Shown in pieces: positions 1 to 5,831 of a DNA stretch of 10,917 nucleotides. A program made the translations under genes and the position numbers. Each line of letters opens with the position of its first letter. Position 1 is the stretch's first letter. Under the pieces are notes generated by a model. The model was not told the DNA's origin and made no database searches. It saw nothing but the letters and a program-made list of their open reading frames with translations. This DNA is from an uncultured Rhodobacter sp. (GTDB lineage: Bacteria > Pseudomonadota > Alphaproteobacteria > Rhodobacterales > Rhodobacteraceae), in assembly GCA_937901435.1 (NCBI GenBank), contig CALGTJ010000454.1:1-10917 (forward strand), given 5' to 3'.

Positions 1-207
1 GATACCACCCATCCCGATCCCGATCAGACCAAAGGAATTGATCGCGGCGACTTCGGCTCTGTCCCATCCGAAATGCATCTCCAGCGGCACCAGAAAGGCG
101 GACATGCCATTCACAAGGGTGCCCATTGCGATTGCCAACATCAGTGCGGCTGCCAAGACAACGACCCAACGGAAACCCGGTTCGCGGGACGGTTCATGTT
201 CTGTCAT
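1..207 (-). CDS. MFS transporter, N-terminal part (runs off the window)
   Basis: This is the first 69 codons of a membrane transporter, read on the minus strand from an ATG at 207. The start is supported by an AAAGGAA ribosome-binding site about 11 bases upstream. After a short polar N-terminus (about 13 residues) comes a hydrophobic segment at residues 14-34, WVVVLAAALMLAIAMGTLVN, then a loop with EMHFGWDRAEV (residues 43-53), and a second glycine-rich hydrophobic segment begins near residue 54. The FGW-R-EV loop between the first two helices is typical of major facilitator proteins of the oxalate/monocarboxylate type. The substrate cannot be told from this fragment. The gene lies downstream of the hydrolase-LuxR gene in the same direction, so it could be its target or operon partner; that is inference. 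Confidence 0.8.
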   Translation of the reverse strand, partial: MTEHEPSREPGFRWVVVLAAALMLAIAMGTLVNGMSAFLVPLEMHFGWDRAEVAAINSFGLIGIGMGGI

Positions 208-272
208 CTCAATACACTTTCCTTTTTGGAATTGATGTCAGCACGGGCGTAATGCGCCGTTGTCATATCTGA

Positions 273-295
273 CGATGACAGGAACCTGTCTATCG
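273..295. promoter_or_regulatory. Palindromic candidate operator upstream of the MFS gene
   Basis: The arms GACAGG (277-282) and CCTGTC (285-290) form a perfect 6-2-6 palindrome. It is flanked by CGAT (273-276) and ATCG (292-295), which extend the dyad to ten bases per arm with one unpaired base at 291. It sits 66-88 bases upstream of the transporter start and just downstream of the hydrolase-LuxR gene. A regulator-binding site or a short RNA hairpin would both fit. No T-run follows, so it is not an obvious terminator. Confidence 0.35.
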
Positions 296-352
296 CTGCA
301 TGAGGCAGCTGTCCCGCATCTCGGGAAAAAGGGCACCACGGGGCCGGGACAT

Positions 353-1426
353 TTACCGCTGATCGTCAGACAAGACGCGCACGATCAACTCGGCCCGCGT
401 ATGCGCGCCTGTTTTATCAAACAGCATAGAGATCTGGTTGCGCACGGTTTTTTCGCTCTTTTTCAGGGTCTGCGCGATATCCCGATTGCCAAGCCCTTTG
501 GCGACCAGAGCCAGAACCTCTTGTTCCGCGCGGGTCAGATCAAAGCCGTCGACACTGGGCGCCTTTGGATGCCCTGCCGGAAGAAACCCGCGAAAGGCCG
601 ATTTGAAGTCCTGCCACGCAGGTTCGCTTTCAAGAAGCACGTGATTGGCGCTTTCAAGAGGCACAAATTCAGCGCCGGGTATGATGGCTGCCAGTTTTCG
701 GCCTTCGACGAAAGGGCCCCTCGCATCATCGCGCGCATGCAGCACCAATGTCGGAACCGCAAGTTGGGACGCCAATGCCAAGACATCAATGTTTTGCAGG
801 ACTTCAAATGTGAGGGCTGCGATGTCCTGAGATGTCGTCTCCCGTTCAAGGTTCTGCCACCAGGAACGCTGCTCGGCGGTGCCTTCGGGAATGAAAAGAT
901 TGGTAAAGACCTGATTGAACGCATTATGATCGCGTCCCCATCCCAATCTGATAAGGTTCGTCAGGGTTTCCGCCTCGATGAGATGCTGCGGGTCTTCCGC
1001 TCTGGCGCGAATGCCCTGAGTGTACGCCCCGATCTAAACCAGACGCTCGACCCGTTCGGGATACCGCAAAGCATAAGCAATGGACAACGCGCCCCCCTGA
1101 GACATGCCCAGCAATGTAAACGGGTCCTCGATCCCTTCAGTCACAGCCTCCAGGTTGGCAAGCCATGCATCGAAGCTGATATCAGAGACCGCGCGCGTCG
1201 AAAGCCCACACCCACGCAGGTCATATCGTACAAGCCGGTTCTGTGACGACAGTTCTGAAATCCAGTGGCGCCAGATCGGGCTTTCGGGATCACGTGAAAT
1301 ATGGGTCAGCCAGTGTGCCGCCCGGACGATGGTCGGACCTTGCCCCATTACAGCCGTCGCAATGCGGGTCCCGTCTTTGGACGTCACAAACCTGATTTCC
1401 TGATGGGGATGCAATGCTGTAGTCAT
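353..1426 (-). pseudogene. Alpha/beta-hydrolase fused to LuxR-type HTH regulator, interrupted by an amber codon
   Basis: The minus-strand frame starts at an ATG at 1426 (MTTALHPH) and ends at 353, giving 357 codons with one internal TAG at codon 131 (1034-1036). Residues 1 to about 280 are an alpha/beta-hydrolase: the nucleophile elbow GMSQGG puts the catalytic Ser at 109, the acid is likely Asp233 or Asp234 in HARDD, and the base is His262 in ESANHV. Residues about 295-355 are a LuxR/GerE helix-turn-helix (LTRAEQEVLALVAKG, then EKTVRNQISMLF). This is a known architecture in which a hydrolase-like sensor domain controls transcription. Homology continues unbroken on both sides of the TAG (PERVERLV, stop, IGAYTQGIRARAE), and a leucine is expected there, so a single TTG-to-TAG change explains it. 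As written, the product lacks the acid, the base and the DNA-binding domain. No clear ribosome-binding site precedes 1426; the frame is open back to an ATG at 1615, but the extra residues do not look conserved. Confidence 0.8.
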
Positions 1427-1696
1427 GAATCGCAAGGTATCAGGTTTGCACAGCATTTGGCATTTGCAAATCGCGGACAGAGGTTTCAGCGCAGCCTGAT
1501 CTTGTTCACACGTCGGCAAAAACCCGGTTGGTTGCGATTTGACCAACGCGGAACGGGTTGTTCCATGAGTGTCCGCAAACCGGCAAACCCGCGTTGGATT
1601 AGCAGATTTAGACAAAGTGCGGTACTGCTGGTGACGGGCAATGGCATATGACGTCTGGCCAGCCCAGCATTATGACGTGGCAAAGGGTGACTGAAA
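1427..1696. promoter_or_regulatory. Divergent intergenic region with several inverted repeats
   Basis: These 270 bases separate the divergently read hydrolase-LuxR gene and the nitronate-monooxygenase-type gene, so promoters for both should lie here. I see no convincing -35/-10 pair. Visible symmetry elements are the palindrome ATTTGCAAAT (1462-1471), a hairpin GTTGGT/ACCAAC (1527-1532 with 1542-1547) flanked by AACCCG/CGGGTT (1521-1526 with 1554-1559), and a perfect 9-base inverted repeat CCAACGCGG/CCGCGTTGG (1543-1551 with 1589-1597). The last two share bases and cannot form at the same time. No gene is supported in this stretch. Confidence 0.4.
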
Positions 1697-2698
1697 TTGA
1701 AAACCAAACTTTCCGAAGTGCTCTATATTCAAAAGCCAATTCTTTCCGCTCCGATGGGCGGGGCTGCCGGACCAGAGCTGGTTGCGGCCGTGTGTAACGC
1801 GGGTGGGTTTGGGGTCATCCCATTGTGGGGAAAACCTGTCGATCAGGTCCATCACGGCATTGATCGACTGCGCGCGCTGACCAGCCGCAACTTTGCCGTG
1901 AACCTCAACCTGTCGTTTCCCTACCAAGACCAACTTGACGCCTGCATTGAACAACAAGTGTTTGCCGTATCGCTGTTCTGGGGCATGGAGCCTGCCGCCA
2001 TCAAGACCGCCAAAGCAGGCGGGCTGATCGTGATGGTCAGCGTCGGATCAGCCGAAGAGGCCCGGATCGCGGCGGACGCGGGCGCTGATATCATCGTCGC
2101 GCAGGGCTGGGAAGCGGGTGGTCATGTCTGGGGGCAGGTGGCGACCATGGCGCTGGTTCCGGCGGTTGTCGACGCGGTCGACGTGCCGGTGATTGCCGCC
2201 GGTGGCATTGCGGACGGGCGTGGTCTTGCCGCGGCGCTGATGCTGGGGGCCTCCGGTGTGTGGATTGGCACCCGCTTTCTGGCCAGCACAGAGGCGACAA
2301 TCCATGAAACCTATCAACGCAGTGTTCTTGAGGCATCCGAAGATCAGACAGGGTGGTACCGCGACCTTTATGATGTGGGGTGGCCGGATGCGCCACACCG
2401 CACATTGTCCAACTCGACCTCTCGAATATGGGAAAGTGCTGGCTCTCCAACTGCCGGGGTGCGCCCTGATGAAGACGGGGCTATCGGGCACCGTCCGACG
2501 GGTGAGCCTGTCATGAGATATCAAAGTTACACGCCGCTTCCGGGCACGACAGGCAATGTCGAGGCAATGTCGCTTTGGGCAGGGCAGGGCGTCTCTCTCG
2601 TTCGCAAAACAATGCCGGCCGCCCAGATCGTTGATGAAATTTATCAAGAGGCAATTGCTGTGATGTCGCAGCGCCAACAGGACCTTTTTGACAGGTAG
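1697..2698 (+). CDS. Nitronate monooxygenase / 2-nitropropane-dioxygenase-type FMN oxidoreductase
   Basis: The 333-residue protein belongs to the FMN-dependent TIM-barrel family that includes nitronate monooxygenases and related NAD(P)H:flavin oxidoreductases. The N-terminus has the family motif PILSAPMGGAAGPELVAAV (residues 14-32) followed by NAGGFGVI. VAQGWEAGGHVWG (residues 134-146) carries the likely active-site His143. VIAAGGIADGRGLAAAL (165-181) and GASGVWIGTRFLAS (184-197) form the FMN phosphate-binding region. The length is normal for the family. The start is a TTG at 1697, chosen because AGGGTGA lies 6 bases upstream and no ATG is in frame nearby. Nitronate oxidation is the usual annotation, but many relatives act on other substrates, so the physiological substrate is open. 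It is the first of three same-strand genes and is read divergently from the hydrolase-LuxR gene. Confidence 0.85.
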   Translation: MKTKLSEVLYIQKPILSAPMGGAAGPELVAAVCNAGGFGVIPLWGKPVDQVHHGIDRLRALTSRNFAVNLNLSFPYQDQLDACIEQQVFAVSLFWGMEPAAIKTAKAGGLIVMVSVGSAEEARIAADAGADIIVAQGWEAGGHVWGQVATMALVPAVVDAVDVPVIAAGGIADGRGLAAALMLGASGVWIGTRFLASTEATIHETYQRSVLEASEDQTGWYRDLYDVGWPDAPHRTLSNSTSRIWESAGSPTAGVRPDEDGAIGHRPTGEPVMRYQSYTPLPGTTGNVEAMSLWAGQGVSLVRKTMPAAQIVDEIYQEAIAVMSQRQQDLFDR

Positions 2699-2712
2699 GA
2701 CCTGAAAATGAT

Positions 2713-2731
2713 GACCGGGCGGGTCTTTTTT
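2713..2731 (+). terminator. Weak candidate rho-independent terminator
   Basis: A short stem GACC/GGTC (2713-2716 with 2722-2725, loop of five) is followed at once by six T (2726-2731). It lies 15 bases after the stop of the nitronate-monooxygenase-type gene. The four-pair stem is short, so termination may be partial or absent, and the downstream genes could still be co-transcribed. Confidence 0.35.
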
Positions 2732-2778
2732 GCTATCATCTCTCTGCCTTGCGCCAGTACAGGTCAGACTTATTCCGG

Positions 2779-3417
2779 ATGCGCGGTATGCTTGACGTTG
2801 ACGAAGACATAACCAATGTCGAACGGCTCAGAGAGCTGATGCCGACCGAAGGGTTCACGAATACCTTTCTGAAGGTCGCAGACCGCCTCAATCCGGTGGC
2901 CGAACGCTTTATCGCGGCAGCCCCCTTTGTCATCATATCCACGAAAGCCTCGGACGGATTGATCGATGTGTCGCCCAAAGGCGATCCGGCAGGTTTTGTA
3001 GAAGTTTATGACAACAAGACGCTTATCATCCCTGACCGCTTGGGAAATCACCGGGCTGACGGGTTTCTGAATCTTCTGCAGGACCCGAACGTCGCTTTGC
3101 TGTTTGTTGTGCCGGGCCATGCAGACACGCTTCGGATCGCGGGAAAAGCACGTATCGTCAAGGACAGGGCGATCAGTGAAAGACACGCGATCAATGGGCG
3201 CGCGCCGCTGCTCGCGCTTGTCGTCGAGGTTCAAGAGGTCTTTATGCATTGCTCGAAGGCCTTTATCCGGTCCCGTCTGTGGCAGCCCGACCATTGGCCA
3301 GCCCGTAAATCCGCACCGACGCTGGCAGAATGGGTCATTGAAACCGTCGATAGAGAGCAGACTTTGGATGACGTGAAAGAGGATCATTCGGATGATGAGA
3401 AAAGGCGGTTGTACTGA
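2779..3417 (+). CDS. PPOX-class FMN-dependent protein (pyridoxamine 5'-phosphate oxidase-like)
   Basis: This is a small flavin-binding split-barrel protein of the pyridoxamine-phosphate-oxidase superfamily, most like the MSMEG_1061/DR_2398 subfamily of probable FMN enzymes. Visible family motifs (counting from 2779) are RFIAAAPFVIISTKASDG (about 43-60), DVSPKGDPAGFV (63-74), LLQDPNVALLFVVPG (about 98-112), and LALVVEVQEVFMHCSKAFIR near residues 145-165, followed by SRLWQPDHW. Members are thought to be flavin-dependent oxidoreductases, but their substrates are largely unknown. The start is uncertain. ATG at 2779 gives 212 residues; ATG at 2788 and TTG at 2749 are also in frame, and none has a good ribosome-binding site. 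The homologous region begins around LRELMP, which favours 2779 or 2788. The gene lies 80 bases after the first flavoenzyme gene and 62 bases before the methyltransferase gene. Confidence 0.8.
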   Translation: MRGMLDVDEDITNVERLRELMPTEGFTNTFLKVADRLNPVAERFIAAAPFVIISTKASDGLIDVSPKGDPAGFVEVYDNKTLIIPDRLGNHRADGFLNLLQDPNVALLFVVPGHADTLRIAGKARIVKDRAISERHAINGRAPLLALVVEVQEVFMHCSKAFIRSRLWQPDHWPARKSAPTLAEWVIETVDREQTLDDVKEDHSDDEKRRLY

Positions 3418-3466
3418 CGCCATCCAGACTTGGTCGTTTGAAAGAGGTGACCCGCGACATCAGCCC

Positions 3467-3474
3467 AAAAGGAG
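3467..3474 (+). promoter_or_regulatory. Ribosome-binding site that decides the methyltransferase start
   Basis: AAAAGGAG ends five bases before the ATG at 3480. It is the best such site in this part of the window and argues for 3480 over an in-frame start at 3438, which has no comparable site. Confidence 0.75.
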
Positions 3475-3479
3475 CGTTC

Positions 3480-4316
3480 ATGTCATTTCAACTGTCCGGA
3501 AGCGGACCGGAAATCTACGAAAACACGATGGTGCCACTGTGGTTTGGGCGATGGGCAGACGCATTGTTATCCCTCGTGTCGCTGCAACCCGGAGAAACCG
3601 TGTTGGATGTGGCATGCGGAACGGGCGTGACCACGCGTCTGGCCAAGCGCCACGTTAGCACCGGGCACGTGACCGGGCATGTGACGGGCCAAGTTACGGG
3701 CCAAGTTACGGGCCAAGTTACGGGGCTGGACATCAATGCCGCAATGCTTGCCAAAGCGCGCGAGATGGCCAACGGCATGGACATCACCTGGATGGAAAGC
3801 GACGTGGTTGAAACAGGCCTGCCGCCAGACAGCTTTGACGCCATCATTTCGCAACACGGCTATCATTATTTCCCCGACAAACCTGCCGCTCTGAAAGAGT
3901 TTCACCGCATTCTCGCACCTTCAGGGCGCATCGCACTGTCCATATGGGATGGCCACAGCGCCTATACCAAAGCCCTCTGCGCCGCAGTCGAAAAAGCAAT
4001 CTCGCCCGATGTGGCCCAGAAACAGCGCAGCCAGCGCGAGACACCATCAGCAGATCAGTTGATGGCACAGGTTGCCAAAGCCGGGTTTCAAGACGTCGCC
4101 GTCACCCGTCAAGTCCTGTCGATCAAAATCCCTCTGGCCACAGAATTCGTTCCTCTACATCTGGGATCAATGCCCATCGCCGGTGCCTTTCACCAACTTT
4201 CTGATCAAGACAAGCACGCTCTCATTGAGGATGTGGCGCAAAGCTTGACGGCTTATGTGAAAGGCGACCATATCGTCTACCCCGATGCCGTAAATGTCGT
4301 GACAGGCTTAAGATAG
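3480..4316 (+). CDS. Class I SAM-dependent methyltransferase with an internal tandem repeat
   Basis: The 278-residue protein is a Rossmann-fold methyltransferase of the UbiE/Methyltransf_11 type. Motif I is VLDVACGTG (residues 41-49) and binds S-adenosylmethionine. The acidic residue at the end of strand 2 is in GLDINAAML (D84). The SDVVETGLPPDSFDAIISQH region gives the later SAM-binding loop and strand 4, and LKEFHRILAPSGRIALSIW is the typical post-motif helix and strand. The C-terminal 100 residues should determine the substrate, which I cannot name. Between motif I and strand 2, where relatives have a short turn such as GP-G-V-G-D, this protein has five Thr-Gly-His/Gln-Val units (residues 61-80). 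A small lipid- or quinone-like acceptor is possible, but nothing in the sequence proves it. Spacing suggests the gene may be co-transcribed with the PPOX-class gene. Confidence 0.85.
   Translation: MSFQLSGSGPEIYENTMVPLWFGRWADALLSLVSLQPGETVLDVACGTGVTTRLAKRHVSTGHVTGHVTGQVTGQVTGQVTGLDINAAMLAKAREMANGMDITWMESDVVETGLPPDSFDAIISQHGYHYFPDKPAALKEFHRILAPSGRIALSIWDGHSAYTKALCAAVEKAISPDVAQKQRSQRETPSADQLMAQVAKAGFQDVAVTRQVLSIKIPLATEFVPLHLGSMPIAGAFHQLSDQDKHALIEDVAQSLTAYVKGDHIVYPDAVNVVTGLR
3660..3725 (+). repeat. In-frame 12-bp tandem repeat inside the methyltransferase gene
   Basis: Five 12-base units and a partial sixth run head to tail: ACCGGGCACGTG (3660-3671), ACCGGGCATGTG (3672-3683), three identical ACGGGCCAAGTT copies (3684-3719), then ACGGGG (3720-3725). 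They encode TGHV, TGHV, TGQV, TGQV, TGQV and TG. The unit is a multiple of three, so copy-number changes keep the frame. The three identical copies point to recent expansion by slippage or unequal exchange. Confidence 0.95.
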
Positions 4317-4337
4317 GCGGCGGCTGTCTGACGCCGC
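4317..4337 (+). terminator. GC-rich hairpin directly after the methyltransferase stop
   Basis: GCGGCG (4317-4322) pairs with CGCCGC (4332-4337) across a nine-base loop, starting right behind the stop codon. No T-run follows directly; a run of five T lies 15 bases further on. It could end or protect the upstream transcript, but it is not a textbook rho-independent terminator. Confidence 0.3.
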
Positions 4338-4637
4338 GCAACCATATCCGGCTTTTTGCAAAGACCTGCGTACCAGATTGCACAAGATCCGAATGAGGCA
4401 ATTTTTGCTCTTTCATGGCCGCAAAAATATTTGGTTCGTAAGTTTTGCGCGACGTTGCTGTCTTGCTCGACTCGCGAACACATTGCGCCAACCTCGCATA
4501 CTACAAAAATACGAACAAAACACAGAACTGGACGGGCGGGCTAAGGGAAAAAATTGCCATTGCGTCGCGGCATTTGGTCTACCACGACTAAAAACGGGTT
4601 CAGATGTGCAGGAGGCGGAAGGAATGGATCCTCTGGC

Positions 4638-4793
4638 ATGAAGACCCGCAGTTGGGTAAACGTCGAGAATACAGAGAAAACCGCATCATTCCGCACCCTG
4701 TCGTATGTCTATTGCGCCTACGATGGATTGGATGGGGTGTTTCATAGTTTCAAAAAGTTAGTGGGCGCTGTGTGCATTTTGTGTGGAACATGA
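4638..4793 (+). CDS. Possible small protein of 51 residues (doubtful)
   Basis: The frame starts at ATG 4638 (MKTRSWVNVENTEK) and has no match I recognise. The only argument for it is context. A purine-rich AGGAGGCGGAAGGA precedes an ATG at 4624 that opens a five-codon frame (MDPLA), and the stop of that frame overlaps the 4638 ATG as ATGA, which would allow translational coupling. Cysteine and aromatic residues cluster near the C-terminus. It may well be chance in a non-coding region. Confidence 0.12.
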   Translation: MKTRSWVNVENTEKTASFRTLSYVYCAYDGLDGVFHSFKKLVGAVCILCGT

Positions 4794-4907
4794 AATCGCC
4801 TTCTGGCGCGCTGTGACCTACGTTTAGCGGTTCAACCGATCTGCTCCAAATGCGGCTCGTTTGAATGGGCAAGTCTCACAATTCCCCTTTGGACCCCAAA
4901 AAAGGTG

Positions 4908-4935
4908 GTCTCTAACTTCACCAGAAGTCCGAGAC
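4908..4935. promoter_or_regulatory. 28-base interrupted dyad upstream of phnF
   Basis: Two nested pairs of arms share one centre: GTCTC (4908-4912) with GAGAC (4931-4935), and ACTTC (4915-4919) with GAAGT (4924-4928). They are separated by two-base mismatches and a four-base loop. It lies about 175 bases upstream of the phn operon. It could be an operator for a dimeric regulator such as PhnF, or an RNA hairpin in a long leader. Confidence 0.35.
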
Positions 4936-5050
4936 TGCCTTTTCTGCTGTATGACTGAAAAACGCTGGATCCAAGTGGTGAGTTCCCTTCTCCAGAGGTG
5001 TCCGCATGTCACCACGCGGGCCTGCGATCCGATACAAAACCGTCTTGCAG

Positions 5051-5068
5051 ATGACATGCGGTTGTAAC
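5051..5068 (+). promoter_or_regulatory. Candidate Pho box before the phn operon
   Basis: ATGACAT (5051-5057), GCGG, TTGTAAC (5062-5068) has the 7-4-7 direct-repeat layout of PhoB-binding sites, whose consensus is two CTGTCAT-like heptamers 11 bases apart. The match is five of seven for the first heptamer and four of seven for the second, the latter close to the CTGTAAC variant. It lies 41 bases before the phnF start, and phn operons are classic members of the Pho regulon. The match is imperfect, so the call rests on layout and position. Confidence 0.45.
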
Positions 5069-5108
5069 AATGAAACCTTACGAAAAAATCATTCGGATGA
5101 ATTGAGCC

Positions 5109-5831
5109 ATGATCAAAGACCAATGGCGCGAGATTCGCGCTGCTATCAAACAGGATATTGAGAACGGCATGCTTGAGCCTGGGGCAAAGCTACCCACTGA
5201 ACCAGAACTGGCCCGGGCGTATTCTGCCGGGCGCCATTCGGTTCGGCGTGCCGTGACAGAGCTTGGCAAAGAGGGTCTGCTCAGCGTTGAACAGGGCCGG
5301 GGGACCTTTGTACAGGCTCGCCCGCGGCTGAAATACGCGATCGGTGCGCGCACCCGAATGCGGCGCAATATGAAGGCGCAGGGTATGGATGTGTCTAGCG
5401 AAATGCTGGCGACCGCCACTCTGTCGGCTTCGGATCGGATCGCTGACGCTTTGGCCATCAGTCCGGGCGCGGACGTGATCTCGACCCGCAGGCGGTCTTT
5501 TGTGGACGGCGTCCCTGTGTCGTTCGGCACTCTTTACCACGATGCGCTGAGATTTCCAGAGTTTCCCGCGCGCCGCGAAGCCTTGGGGTCGGTCAGCGCC
5601 GTCTATGCCTCTTTCGGTATCGCCGATTACAAACGCCTCAGCACCCAGATCCATGCCCGTGCGGCGCGTACCGAGGAGGCGCAGCTTTTGAGCCAACACC
5701 CTGACATGCCTGTGCTGGTTTTGCAGGCCATCGACGCAGAATTGTACGGGACGCCGATTGCCTACACCGAGGTGATCTTGTCCGCCGCCCGCGTCACTTT
5801 TGATATTTCCGATTTGAAGGACAGCGTATGA
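5109..5831 (+). CDS. phnF: PhnF, GntR-family (HutC/UTRA) transcriptional regulator of the phn operon
   Basis: The 240-residue protein has the two-domain layout of the HutC branch of GntR regulators. Residues 1-70 form a winged helix-turn-helix: QWREIRAAIKQDI, LEPGAKLPTEPELARAYSAG, RHSVRRAVTELGKEGLLSVE and the wing QGRGTFVQ. Residues about 90-235 are a UTRA effector-binding domain, with LATATLSASDRIADALAI, DVISTRRRSFVDGVPVSF and, near the end, GTPIAYTEVILSAARVTF. In other bacteria PhnF represses phosphonate or phosphate uptake genes and responds to a small ligand; the ligand here is unknown. The ATG at 5109 is preceded by GGATGA (5095-5100), a modest ribosome-binding site. The stop overlaps the phnG start by four bases, so the regulator is translated as part of the operon and probably controls its own synthesis. 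Confidence 0.9.
   Translation: MIKDQWREIRAAIKQDIENGMLEPGAKLPTEPELARAYSAGRHSVRRAVTELGKEGLLSVEQGRGTFVQARPRLKYAIGARTRMRRNMKAQGMDVSSEMLATATLSASDRIADALAISPGADVISTRRRSFVDGVPVSFGTLYHDALRFPEFPARREALGSVSAVYASFGIADYKRLSTQIHARAARTEEAQLLSQHPDMPVLVLQAIDAELYGTPIAYTEVILSAARVTFDISDLKDSV

Larger units (their letters stand above)
4317..5108. other. 792-base stretch without a recognisable gene
   Basis: No frame on either strand here encodes a protein I recognise, and the base composition is visibly less GC-rich than the genes on both sides. Contents I can support are the hairpin at 4317-4337, an A/T-rich 8-base inverted repeat ATTTTTGC/GCAAAAAT (4401-4408 with 4421-4428), a short frame at 4638-4793 preceded by a strong ribosome-binding-site-like sequence, the dyad at 4908-4935, and the Pho-box-like element at 5051-5068. 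I found no tRNA-like TTC-arm, transposase fragment or terminal inverted repeats of an insertion sequence. The region may be the decayed remains of a lost gene plus the control region of the phn operon. Confidence 0.55.

Noticed and set aside
208..352. Terminator between the hydrolase-LuxR gene and the transporter gene
   Set aside because: On the minus strand the T-run comes before the CCCG/CGGG stem, not after it, so the order is wrong for a rho-independent terminator.
260..1246. Long open plus-strand frame of 328 codons
   Set aside because: It is antisense to the hydrolase-LuxR gene, whose minus-strand translation has clear catalytic and HTH motifs. The plus-strand product has no recognisable motif.
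3660..3725. CRISPR-like direct repeats
   Set aside because: The units are contiguous 12-base copies without spacers and lie in frame inside a coding gene, so this is a tandem repeat.
4317..5108. Insertion-sequence remnant or tRNA gene
   Set aside because: No transposase-like motif, terminal inverted repeats, target duplication or tRNA T-arm could be found by reading both strands.
4824..5123. Minus-strand frame of 99 codons before phnF
   Set aside because: No recognisable domain, no good ribosome-binding site, and it overlaps the phnF start and the Pho-box-like site.
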